Assembly (NCBI GenBank): GCA_004325065.1
Contig: PITI01000120.1
Span: forward strand, 1-20,762
DNA length: 20,762 nucleotides
From: Hamiltosporidium magnivora
Taxonomy: Eukaryota; Microsporidia; Dubosqiidae
Direction of reading: 5' to 3'
Part shown: positions 8,231-18,726 of the stretch, piece after piece
Layout: each line of letters begins with the position of its first letter
Position numbering within the stretch: position 1 is the stretch's first letter
Notes under the pieces: model-generated
Seen by the model: only the letters and a program-made list of their open reading frames with translations
What the model was told of the DNA's origin: nothing
Database searches by the model: none
Position numbers and translations under genes: made by a program

Positions 8231-11200
8231 GTAAGTAAGATTTGAAATCATATTTTTTTGTCGAGTTATACTAAAATTGGTTCATTAGTTTTAATAAATT
8301 AAAATACATTGAAAAAGGAAAAAAATATATAAACAAATAATTCATCACTCTTTAAATCTTGTTTTAAAATTATTGAATTAGTATAACGATAAACTATGAT
8401 TGTGGAGTTAAATCAGAAATCATAAACCATAAATATAATAAGGTTTTATTTTTTTCTCATCAATTTTTTTTACCTTTATCTATTCCATATTGAGAATAAA
8501 AAATTGGTTAGAATTTGATAAAAATATTTATATAAAGAAAATTGATGGGCCGAATCCGCAAATTCATAGCTTATTTTACAAAATAATTTTGCAATTAGAT
8601 TCTTTAGAAGATAAACTCTGAAGTATAAATATAATTACATACAAACCATTGATTTTATTCTATAAATGAATTAGTTTACGGTAAAAAAATAACTAAAATA
8701 GAGCTTTATTTGATCCAAAATTAAAAAACGAATTTATTAATGGCTTGTACTAAACAAGATACTACCAAAAGCTTTTTGAGTCTAAAATTTATTTTATAGA
8801 TAAATATTCTAAGATAGGTTTTAATATTTAACTTTTTAATCTTAATGATGAATTTATAATATCAAAGATATGTTTTAAATTTTACATAAAAAACTAAATT
8901 GTTGTAATTTAAATGTATAAATGAATCTTAAGTGTATTTTAAAGTTTATCAATGCTTTTTACATCTTTTGTAAATATCACAAATAGGATCCTTAGGTTTT
9001 GATACTTTAATATAAAAATAATAAATTACGTCTCGGTGACTTTGATTACTACACAATCTATTAAAAACTGTCATGAATCATCAAAACAGCTAAAAATCAG
9101 ATTTTTGGCTTATTTCTAGAAATCGAATGGTACAAATATATTTTTTTAAAATTTTTAATTATTATATGGATCACAGATGAAAGTATCTTGGATAAATCGC
9201 ACTTATCTAAACATGTTCTGAATATATAGTTGTTGCAAAGACATAAAAACAGTCAAACCTTACTAAATAATGTATAACAAATGGAATCAAAGTGAATAAA
9301 AATTATGATTTTTTATAGAATTATTAGAAAGCTTAGAAATGGTGAGAGCAATATATGAGAATAATCCTATGATGAATTATGTGACATAAAACAGATTTGA
9401 CCAAAATGTAAACGTAATTTGTACATTTATATTTGTGAAATCGTACACCAGATGTATTTTGATGTTAATATGTTGTTATATTATTGGAATTCGATACATT
9501 GGAAATTATAAAAAAAGAATGAGATCAAATTTATTATATTTGCGTTCTTTTTTGTATATCAACCAAATATGTGCCTTGATGTAAATAATGATATAAAAAA
9601 ATTATATTTTATACTAAATCATAAATCAAGCTTCTATAAAACTTGGTAATATTTCATAAACTAAACCATTTCAACGCGATTAATTATTACAAAGACATTA
9701 ATATCAGACTTATATGAAAGAAATCATAAATAATTGAACTAGAAAATTCAAATAACACAATGCGAAATCACAAGGTATTATTTAATACTTTATAATCCAA
9801 TTATATTAAAGAGAGACTTTTGATAGTAAACAACTAGATAACTTCGAATTAAACTTGTTCATAATTTCATCAAGCCAAAAATCTTATCATCAAAATAAAA
9901 TGTAAATTCCATTTATAAATATACCTAATGTATTGAATTGATAAATCGAAAACGGTTTAGATTGATAAAATTCCAAATTGAAGTTTGGTTGCTAAGTTTT
10001 TATTTATAATATTTGAGTTATTCTGATAAATTCTGAAGATGGTTTCGTTTAAAAATTTAGGAAATACTTATTCGAAATATCATAAATATAAATATGATTA
10101 CAATGCAAAAAAAGGTGATAAAGCAAAATTTACACATTACATCTTAAAAATAGATTCGAAATATTAAACATCTGTTTACTCATAAAATATAAGAGTTGTG
10201 AATACAAGTTTCTTTTTAAACAGTATTATTAAGACTTTTAAAACAAATGAATCATATTTTAATAAATAAGACCACAGAATATATTATTTTTAATAAAAAT
10301 TGCCTCTGCACTATATTAAAAGGCATATTTCAAAGGCTTTCTTTCATTTAAACCTTATTTTGAATTAAAATGGTAGAATGAAGAACATATGAATAATTTA
10401 GATAGTTTTTTTAACTTCAACATTTGCAAATTGATATATATTCTCAGCATCTAAGTTTTTTACTTGATATCTTTTTGCTAAAAATTTTTGTAAATAATTC
10501 GGGATTTATTTGATATACTTTGATGTTAAATTTGGAATCCCAAATACAATATTAAATATGTAGTTAGATATTATTGAAAATTAGCAAAAAAAAGCCAAAT
10601 ATATTTTCATTGAATCTACTAATATTCAATTTTATAATATCAAGAAAACTAAGAATGTATTGATTGACATAAATTTTAGATTAAAAAAATACAATCAGGC
10701 ATGTTTGATAATAAACCCAAGATATAGTATTGGTTCGTTATGAAACACTTAAGTCAGAAGATATCTTCCACACGACAGGTCATAAAGAATAAGTATATCA
10801 AAGGTCTAATAATGATATTTACTATACTTTTTGCATCATACACGTAGTTTCTAACGTCCCAAACAAAATAATGATTTTAACAAAGAAAAATTTGTACCGG
10901 AAACATATAAAAACGATTCAATTGATCAAAGTAGTAACCAATGTCGGAATATATTCTCCTAATATGTGACTTGTATCCCCAGAACTTAAATTTTTTACAA
11001 AAATATTTCTTAGTTCGTATAAAACCCCACCTATTATGTTCCCAATTCTGAATTGTATTAGTAGCTAAATTAAAAGTCAGCAGATTTTTTCATCTGATAG
11101 ATCACGTGGTGGCTGAAAAGAAACTTAGAAATTTGCTGTTTTTGTCGATAAATGATTTTCTTTAGAGAAGCGATATAGAATCTCAAAAAAATAACGATAA

Positions 11201-11870
11201 TATTGTTGAAGAATAAAATAATATAAAGGAAAATATAAGAACTAATAAAAAATTCTAAAAATAAATTGAAAAAATATATCCTATTATGCTTATTTTTCTG
11301 TATCTTTACTTAATTTATAAATTCTCTATATTTTTTTACCTTTCTTTTATATATGACGTATTTTCTATATTTAATTCTTAAAGAATGAAAATTTTAAAAT
11401 ACTTAATTAATAGGTTTAATTTGCGTAGAAAAAATGCTTTAACTAATTTGATCTTTTTAAATTTTTTATAAATACGGTTTTACTTTAATCAATATAATTT
11501 AACAAGGAAGTATAATAAACATAAACGAGATATATAAATTTAACATGTATTGTTAAATCTTAGGTATTTTCCAAAAAGGCGGAGTCTTCTATAGCTCCTA
11601 GAATAAGTTTTATCAGCAAATAATAAATATATTAATGTGGGAATTCGAATAAAGAGTTTAAAATAAAAAACTTATTTCATTTAATTTACAAAACTTTGAA
11701 TTTAATTGACTTGCTACATTTCAAAAGTTTGTTTCAACTGATTTCAGGTTATATAAAATGTTGGAAACTTTTATGACTTACGACAGTTGAAAAAGAATTC
11801 AATTTAATATAATCGAATTTCTTATAATTTGGAGTTAATTATTACCTAATTTGGGAATTATTTCAAAAAA
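8231..11870. other. Long intergenic AT-rich desert
   Basis: About 3.6 kb without a gene I can support on either strand. Stops occur in all frames every few codons. A short patch near 10765-10800 (CACACGACAGG-CATAA-GAA) resembles the HDxTRxHNEVV-coding block of the retroelement copies and may be an old remnant, but it is too short to call. Nothing else stands out. Confidence 0.6.
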
Positions 11871-12089
11871 ATAATTATTACTGTCCTCTTTTACCTCTCG
11901 GTGTCGAGGATAAGCAAATGAAATTTTTTATTTTAATCTATGTAAATCGGGAACATAGAGTATTGTTCAGAAAATTCACTATGTTTTATAGAGAACCAAA
12001 ATGTCCATAGTAAATTTGAAACCTATTATACACACACAATACCAAGCAGATGATTTATAACGGGGTTATCCTATCTCCGACCACCCATT
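11871..12089 (-). repeat. Dispersed ~220 bp repeat, copy 3 (inverted)
   Basis: Read on the minus strand it starts ATGGGTGGTCGGAGATAGGA, continues TAACCCC, and ends TTATCCTCGACACCGAGAGG followed by TAAAAGAGGACAG. The terminal block is nearly identical to copies 1 and 2 and keeps the CTCG-ACAC-CGAG inverted repeat. The middle is more diverged and lacks the GGATCTATAGG block. The opposite orientation shows a mobile or once-mobile repeat, not a tandem duplication. Confidence 0.7.
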
Positions 12090-13379
12090 AAATACGCATA
12101 TATAAGTGTGTTAAACAAATTAATATTTTAAAACCACAATAATTACAAATTTTTTTCTGAGTAAATATATTTATTTTAAACCCTTTCTTATTGTAATTCC
12201 GATATATCGATCAAAAACAATTGATTTAATGCTCGATGTTAAGAATTACAATTTTGTTAAAATAAGATAAAATTAAAATCCTTAATATATTTTCTAAACT
12301 CTTACTAAGTTTTTAATCCAATAATAGAATTAGAGACAAAATCTAAATACATCTCAGCACCACTAACCTAAATTTTTGAAAAACTGATTTATGATATTTT
12401 TAAAAAACATGGGTAAATTATTTAGACATGCTCTTAATTTACAAATTGTAAATTTCAATATCTTTCTTCGTTTTTATTGTAAATTGTTGTTGCATACAAA
12501 CTAAAGAGAAATTTGGCAGAGACCACGGGAATATAAATAAGCAACATTGTAATATTTCTTTAAAATTAAATCTTTCGTTCAAGTTATATTACATTATTTT
12601 GTCGAAAAATACCCTGACCACGACGAGATGGGAAATATTTAATCTTTTCAAGTATTGTGCCACCAACCAAAGTTTTATAATAAAGAAAATAGTCTTTCGA
12701 TTGTTGTTTATGGTTTAAAATATTTTACACAAGCAATAATATTAGCAGAAGTAGAACATATCGCATATTGAAGCTTTAAAATAGTTTAAAAAAATCTTTA
12801 TTACCTATTGTAGTTCAAATTTTCTAAATTGCAGTACATCATAAGAATAACATCAATAGACATATTTTATTTTAATTTTTTTTTAAATTTATATTTATTT
12901 TAAAAAAAATCAGTAAAATCATTTTTTCGAATTATTTTTTTAAAAAACCCTTACTAATGCATTTGGAATGATAGAATGGAATTAAATTAAAAGGTTCTTT
13001 CTTGTTAATTTGTGTTTCCAATTATAACAAAAAAAAATCTTTTTGCAGTAGTCAATATAATAGGAATTTATAGTTTCTTGACATATTATTGATCGTAAAA
13101 AATAGTATTCAACTCGAAACTAAATCAAGCCTTGCTTATATTTCAGAAATTTGAGTACTGTATACGTATTCCGCATTATACAAAAAGCAACATCTATAAT
13201 TTATATCAAACCTAAGATTCGCACTAATAATATTTATTTTTTTTATCTTAAAAAGAATATGTATTGAAAAACTCATCCACCACCATGCCAAAAATGTTAT
13301 CAGACACAAGATTCTGTGTTTAAAACTTATCCTTGCGTATAACTGCGCTTTCATCGGTTTATATCTCTATATAGAATCG
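12090..13379. other. Intergenic AT-rich stretch, no gene seen
   Basis: No recognisable coding sequence. The 72-codon minus-strand frame at 13136-13354 is hydrophobic, matches nothing I know and lies in stop-poor AT-rich sequence, so I do not call it. A patch at about 12611-12632 (CCTGACCACGACGAGATGGG) is locally GC-richer without an interpretable frame. Confidence 0.55.
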
Positions 13380-14418
13380 TTGTTCGACATGACAAACCAA
13401 TCCACTCTAGCCATTCCCGATGGTAACATTCTAAAAACATTGGTACTGTATTCGATTCCTAGCAGCAGACTCTATAAATGGTCCTGAATTGTTTATTTGC
13501 AGTACAGAAAAGGTTCGGAAGAATGCCACAAGACGGCTAGAACAAGCTTCTTATGCATTAAAATGATAAATTCGGCTATGGGGTAACACTCGATGTGCAA
13601 GAATCTTGGCGTAAAATGAGACGAAAAAACATTTAAAATCACAAGAGTATCATAAGCGACGTAATAGTACCTTGCCTCGCTGATTCATTCCCCCTGACCT
13701 ACATCGCGTAGTACATAAACCTGAGAAATAAATTTTTGAGTAAAAGCAAAGAAGTCTCGACGATGAATTTGGAAAAGTGATGGCCCGCACTAGAAAACGC
13801 CCAAATTGATTATTTGATAGTAGATTTTTGAACCTAATTATTCGAGTAGTCGATGAATATTCTGGAGTTTATGTGCTTGGGTCAATTACAGAGGTCGATC
13901 TAATCCTAAAAGCCGCGAGTATGCTAAGGCGAAGCAATACATAAGAATAGCCTAGATATACTCAAAGGAAGCATAGAGATTATAATCCCTGTGTTAATAA
14001 TCTCCAATAATCTTCTAAAGGAGACACGAGACGTAAAACACACCGCTTCAGAAATTAAAAGCCACAAAAAAATCATGCGGGAGCAAAATAAAATCTTAAC
14101 TTTATAAATGATTTTTCTTAGGCTCTATTTGGAAGAAATGAGTCGTGAATGTCTTTGGTTTAAAACTCCCGATGTGTATAAGAGGAAGAAATTCCGAAGA
14201 CATAATCGTTTTTTGGGTCCTAAAGATTGATTTATCGTGACATATCATAGTGTTTTTGATCGGCGCATAGGTTAGTCGGATTGAAATGATGAGTTTTTCG
14301 TCTATAATGTGGGAAAGAAAATGATGAGAGAGTCACGTATGATGATTATTTGATTGTATTTTTAGCAGATAATCATTCGCCCATGTTTCCTTCACAAAAT
14401 GAAAAAGCAAACATCTTT

Positions 14419-15690
14419 AATTGGCTTCCAAATTGGAAAGCTGCTGGAATTGATGGTATTTACGATTGTTTTCATGAAGAAACTTACAACTCTTCACAAA
14501 TATTCGTATGAAACTGTTAAAGTTCTGTGATTAAAACATGGCTCTAAGGTTGTTTTGTTTCATTGCAGGGCCTCATATTTACTAGCTAAAATAAATCAAA
14601 ATAAGGCTATAGCTACAGGCCATTCACCCTTATTTCTAACACCATAAGTTAAATAAAAAAAGTGTGTAACGAAAGTCTGTCAACAAGAAGTCGAGGGGTG
14701 ATAACTTGTCGATGATAATCAATTGAGAGCTGTGAGACGTGTGCAAGAGGAAAAAAATACAGACTTAATTGAATGTTGCTATTAATAAAAATTACAGAGA
14801 AAATATTAATACAAAGTGAATTGATGTCTAAAAAACATACAACTCTTTAAGTTATGCGTATTTGACCCAATTTATAATCGCTCTTAATTTACTTGATTGT
14901 ATTCTCTGATTTATTAAGGTAATAATATAAAAATATAAAAATTGATAGCCTAGTGAGGCCTGGAAAAACAATCAGTAGTTATATCTAGAGAGATATACTG
15001 CAGGAGATAGTTTGTTATCTTGAATTTTGTGCAGTGTATGCATCAGTTTAGCAACGAACTCAATGAAAAATACACAAGTTTACAAACACAAGAATTAAGA
15101 CTCTAAAACTTTCAACAATCTCTTTTTTATGCAAGATTTACGTACCTTGTAACAGAAAGCTATACTTTTGGAGCTATAATAGGCGAGCAAAAGGAAATTT
15201 TGAAAATGATCGGAATTAAATAAATAGAGCAAGTCAGCCAAAAGTAAAATGTATTTTTAAGATACTGCTACCTTTCTAGAAAGTTTTTACATAAATACCT
15301 TGGAATAATAGAGGATGGCAAAATAATCTGTGTCGTAGCTTATCTGAAAAAGTACAAAGTAAAAATATCAAAAGTTGAAAGACTTATTCACACTAGATTA
15401 AACGCAAAACAATCGGTTTCTGTCATTTATAAACCTGCGGTATTGTTGACTAACATCCATAGAAGTACCTCGATCAGAAAAAGCTGACATTTTTGATTTA
15501 GATGATGCAGTGCGTGCAGTGTTGGTAAAAAAAATAAATACATATTCTCCCAGAATGTAAAGTACATGTTTCCTTCCTAGAAAGAACTCGAAAAAGTTTT
15601 ACATGGTATTAAGTTTAAAAGCGAACATTTGGTTTTGAAACAATTAGACTCCCTAAAAAAAGTAAAGAAATATCACCAGAAGAGCGGTAA
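14419..15690 (+). pseudogene. Reverse transcriptase domain of copy B, broken by stops and frameshifts
   Basis: Fragments typical of non-LTR reverse transcriptases appear in order. NWLPNWKAAGIDGIYD (14419-14466) is the conserved W-K-A-x-G-x-D-G-I block. SYLLAKINQNK (from 14573) matches the start of the next block. RAVRRVQEEKNTDLI follows from 14726. An ILQGDSL-like stretch split by a frameshift lies at about 14997-15020. NELNEKYTSLQTQ lies near 15050-15090. KYLGIIEDGKII (from 15293) lies in the thumb region. KELEKVLHGIKFKSEHLVL lies near 15585-15640. The catalytic YxDD-like motif, expected near 15110-15140, is not readable. Several stops and frame changes separate the pieces. The order and spacing leave little doubt about the family, though each piece alone is short. 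Confidence 0.78.
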
Positions 15691-16596
15691 TCATAAAGCT
15701 GGAGAATACTAATAAAACTCAGCTTGTACCAATTAAAGGCTTTTTAAGAGCAAAAAGATAGATTTGAAGAAGAAGTCACTAAGAAGAATTTAGAAGAAGC
15801 TCGACACGAAAGATTATTTAAGAAATAGAAAAATGTACACTTTTATCAAAGTTATATAATGCAAGAAAAAAATGAGCTTGTAGGTGCTAATGAATTTTCT
15901 AGGTGGTCTTAAAAAAAAAGGAATATTAGGCCACGTTATGAAGCAGTATTTTCTATATTCAGAATAGAAATGTATTCTCGGAAGCGGAAGGTGTGTGCAA
16001 ACACTTTAATATCTGGTAAAATAGAGGAGCATCTGGTAGCGCAATATTAGAAGAGTTCCGGTCATGACCACACCAGAAGCATAATGAAGTGGTTAGATGC
16101 CTACAACTATTCCTAATAAATAATATAGATTTATGTCATCCAGATAAACTAGTAGTCGCTCAGTGCAAGAAATTCTAGAAAACGAGCCTGGAGAGATAAG
16201 AGTAAATACAAGAATATAAATTTATTTCAAGATTCGGAATAATAAACCCGACATATTTATTTCTAATAATAGAAAAAATAGGATTAGCTTCATTAGCAGT
16301 ATGAACCACTTCCTAAGATTAACTTGAAATAGTTGAAACTAAAAAAATTACGGAAGTATGATCTGCTAGCCAATGATTTGGATCTTATTAGTAAATGTGA
16401 TGTTAAAATAATCTTGTATGTAATGACCCGAGACGGTATTGGAACAAAATACTATATTTCAGACCTTAAAAGACTGCAAATACCCCACAATTTAGATGCA
16501 TACATTCAGAGAATAGTGATGAAGAAGACAGTCGAAACAATTTCTTTGTATCAACGAAGAGGATTCGATTTGAGACCCAATGCCGAAGAGAGCTAG
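15691..16596 (+). pseudogene. C-terminal linker and restriction-like endonuclease of copy B, broken
   Basis: After the reverse transcriptase come LYNAR (about 15853-15870, also in copy C) and a WLKKGNIRPRYEAVF-like stretch. A degraded Cys/His cluster follows (CKHF near 15998, then HDHTR near 16065 and CATAATGAAGTGGTTAGATG encoding a HNEVVRC-type block). SRSVQEILEN lies near 16155 and NKPDIF at 16241-16258, the latter supplying the PD of the PD-(D/E)xK nuclease core. The IEVG-type strand that should follow is scrambled, so the nuclease is catalytically broken. The last 87 codons (16333-16596) are open and read KLRKYDLLAND through NAEES, but begin at TTG within the domain, not at a real start. 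The frame ends in TAG where copy A has TGG. Confidence 0.75.
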
Positions 16597-16875
16597 GAAA
16601 AAACAACAAGAGTTATTAACAGAGCCGAGATTCCTGAAAACCTACACTTTTTTAAAAACAAGCGAGTAGAGATGAATATGGTGTATAACATTTAAAAGCA
16701 AAAAAATAACACCTATAATTTTAAACGGAGGAACCGCATTAGAAGAACCGACGATAAATATAATTGAAGAGTCGGATTTAGAAAAAGAGACGGTAATGGT
16801 AAAAAGAGGTAGAAGAAAATATCTGAAAATTTTGAAAAAAGTTTTAACCTAGAATTTTCTTAAATACATATTAAA

Positions 16876-17054
16876 AATTAAAAACGGAAGAATAAGTAAA
16901 AAATAGAATTTTCTATTTGAGGTAAAATGATTCAAAGGTAAAAAAATAATTTATAGCTAAGATAAAATTTAAATTTATAAGATTACATTCTAATTAATAA
17001 AGTAACATATATTCTAGATATTTTCGTTTTTTATATGTTTTTTTTAGACTAAAT
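16876..17054. other. Short AT-rich spacer between two retroelement 3' ends
   Basis: About 180 bp lie between the 3' end of copy B (plus) and the 3' end of copy D (minus), which point at each other. No gene or motif is visible. Confidence 0.5.
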
Positions 17055-17540
17055 CCACCATTTATTTATATACAACCAGTCATCTTCAATATTATATCTT
17101 AATGTTCCTTTTTAGGTCGCTTTACCTTCAATAAAGCTTAAAATTTTATTTATTTGCTTGCTTTTGTCTTTCGTTAAATTATTAATTTAATGAGTATCGA
17201 TCCTTCGTGTGTTTATGTTTTCTGTATTACACCCACTGTCAAAATTTTCCAGCTCTAATATACATTTGGTCTTGGCTCAAATCTCTTTGTGGATCAAAAG
17301 AAATAATTTGAACTGTATATATGCCTCTATTATAATTTGTGCCAAGGATTCATATTTTTATTTAGCAATACTCTCTCAGGTCATACATAAGGAATTATCT
17401 CAACACCACATTTATAAATAAGACCTAACTCATTGGCTAATATATCGTAATTCTTCGGTTTTGAGTTTTAACACTTTGAAGTGAATCTTGTAAAATAATT
17501 ACGAACTCGATAATTTTAATTGTGTTTGATTTCTTATTTA
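17055..17540 (-). mobile_element. R2-like retrotransposon 3' fragment in reverse orientation (copy D)
   Basis: The reverse complement of this stretch aligns with the endonuclease end of copy B. Reading the minus strand from about 17520 downward gives IKIIEFVIILQDSLQSVKTQ, then NYDILANELGLIYKCGVEII, then PYV. EAYIQ comes next, and after a deletion and frameshifts comes sequence equivalent to ISFDQRRG...RPN...SWK. It retains the glutamate of the nuclease strand that copy B has lost. Similarity to the copy A tail continues weakly to about 17060. It is a 5'-truncated, dead copy. The 70-codon plus-strand frame at 17209-17421, which starts with GTG, is only the antisense of this relic. Confidence 0.75.
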
Positions 17541-17642
17541 TGCAAATTATTAATAATGAATATATAAAAATTTATTTATAGGTTACTTTCTCTGCATTTT
17601 TTTTATAAAAAAATATATTTCGACATTTAATTAATAATTTCT

Positions 17643-17645
17643 CCC
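17643..17645 (+). promoter_or_regulatory. CCC motif upstream of the KH-protein start
   Basis: CTCCCTATAAAG precedes ATG 17653, with CCC seven bases before the start codon. This fits the microsporidian start-proximal CCC signal and supports the chosen start. Confidence 0.45.
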
Positions 17646-17652
17646 TATAAAG

Positions 17653-18495
17653 ATGAAATCACCAGAAAAGCTTTCAAAAGAATTATTTATTCAAAATTTA
17701 CATGGGAAGTACAACAAATATGTAAATTTTAAATTGGATAAAAATATTTTTTACAATGATGAAGACAAATATAGATCAACGAATTTGAACGAATTTCTTA
17801 TACCAGATATTATTGTAGAAGAAAATATTGTATTAAGAAAGATAGAAGCTCGTAATATTTATAAAATATCTGAAGATTTCAATACTGAAGTGATTATTTT
17901 AGATGAAGATGTAGAAATCATTGTTGTTGCTATCAAAGGAACCAAATATAATATCAGAAAGACAATTGAAGAATTGTTTAAAAGAAATGTTGAAAAATAT
18001 AATTTTGGGGTGGAAAAAACTTTAGAAATAGTTGTATCTCGTGAGAAATGGGGATATATTACAGGTAAAAATGGAAATGCGTTAAACGAGATACAAAAAA
18101 ATACATCCACAAAAATTATTTTATCTAAAGCTTCCGATACAGAAAATAAGATTATAGTTATTACAGGAAATGAAGAAAATTGTTTTCAAGCCAAAGAAAT
18201 GATTTTATCAAATATTTATTTTTCCTTTTCATCACAAAAGCAGAATTCATATAAAATTATAATTCCAGAAAAAATGGCTTTATATTTATTAGCAAGAAAA
18301 GCTGAAGAATTTAAAATTTTACAGGTCAAAGTACCTTCTAAAATATTTATTGAACCAACATATATTTCTACAAATGATACAAGAAGAGCGCTTGTGATTT
18401 CAGGAAATTATGAAAATTTTAAAAAAACCAAAGAAACTATTCTTGAATATTTTAAAGATAAAATTTCGTTAAATGATATTGAAATTTTAGAATAG
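17653..18495 (+). CDS. KH-domain RNA-binding protein
   Basis: This 280-residue protein has one clear type I KH domain at residues 121-188. The pattern runs EIVVSREKWGYITGKNGNAL, then NEIQKNTSTKIIL, then a strand IIVITG and a final helix ending KEMILSNI. The GxxG loop that grips single-stranded RNA or DNA is GKNG (138-141). The flanking segments look like two degenerate KH folds. Residues about 52-112 have strand-helix spacing but no GxxG. Residues about 199-268 end in ALVISGNYENFKKTKETIL, but the loop position reads LARKA. There is no signal peptide or membrane segment, so a nuclear or cytoplasmic RNA-binding role is inferred. Tandem KH proteins of the vigilin or PCBP type are the nearest match I can name, and the precise ortholog is unknown. 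The gene starts about 110 bp beyond retroelement copy D and converges with ORC1. Confidence 0.85.
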   Translation: MKSPEKLSKELFIQNLHGKYNKYVNFKLDKNIFYNDEDKYRSTNLNEFLIPDIIVEENIVLRKIEARNIYKISEDFNTEVIILDEDVEIIVVAIKGTKYNIRKTIEELFKRNVEKYNFGVEKTLEIVVSREKWGYITGKNGNALNEIQKNTSTKIILSKASDTENKIIVITGNEENCFQAKEMILSNIYFSFSSQKQNSYKIIIPEKMALYLLARKAEEFKILQVKVPSKIFIEPTYISTNDTRRALVISGNYENFKKTKETILEYFKDKISLNDIEILE

Positions 18496-18726
18496 CGAAT
18501 CAAATTACAAAATGAAATATAAATTATTTTTTTTTACCGGTTATAAGGAAAATACAAATGTTAAAAATATTTCATCGACTAACAATTTTAGCATTTTTAA
18601 TAAAAGTAAGTTTTTATAAGAAATTCGATAATAAAAATTACTGTTGATTTAATTTATATCTAAAAACGTACCAAAGTTCAAAGAAATGTTAAATATATTT
18701 TTATATCAATGATTATATATCAATAA
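18496..18726. other. Convergent intergenic spacer between the KH gene and ORC1
   Basis: 231 bp, AT-rich, where both genes end. No stable terminator hairpin is visible. It contains a T-run followed by ACCGGTTATAAGG near 18530-18548. Confidence 0.5.

Larger units (their letters stand above)
13380..16875 (+). mobile_element. R2/R4-like non-LTR retrotransposon, near full-length, decayed (copy B)
   Basis: About 3.5 kb carries, in correct order on one strand, degraded pieces of a single polyprotein. These are a presumptive N-terminal region (about 13380-14380, no clear motif), reverse transcriptase blocks (14419-15690), and a C-terminal linker and restriction-like endonuclease (15690-16596). A lysine/glutamate-rich tail runs to about 16835, and a 3' end is shared with copy A (GTTTTAACC-AGAATTTT at 16841-16858). 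Reverse transcriptase before the endonuclease, with no apurinic endonuclease seen upstream, is the R2/R4/Dong architecture. Many stops and frameshifts mean it cannot make protein. The 5' boundary is uncertain. It was set where base composition turns more GC-rich. Confidence 0.8.

Noticed and set aside
1405..12089. CRISPR-like array from the three similar repeats
   Set aside because: The copies are about 220 bp, kilobases apart and in both orientations. There are no regular spacers and the genome is eukaryotic.
13136..13354. 72-codon minus-strand hydrophobic frame
   Set aside because: No recognisable motif, no CCC start signal, and typical of chance frames in AT-rich sequence.
16333..16596. 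87-codon frame as an independent small gene
   Set aside because: It starts at TTG inside a domain whose upstream part is present in another frame, and is the least damaged end of the retroelement polyprotein.
17209..17421. 70-codon plus-strand frame starting with GTG
   Set aside because: It is the complement of the copy D endonuclease relic.
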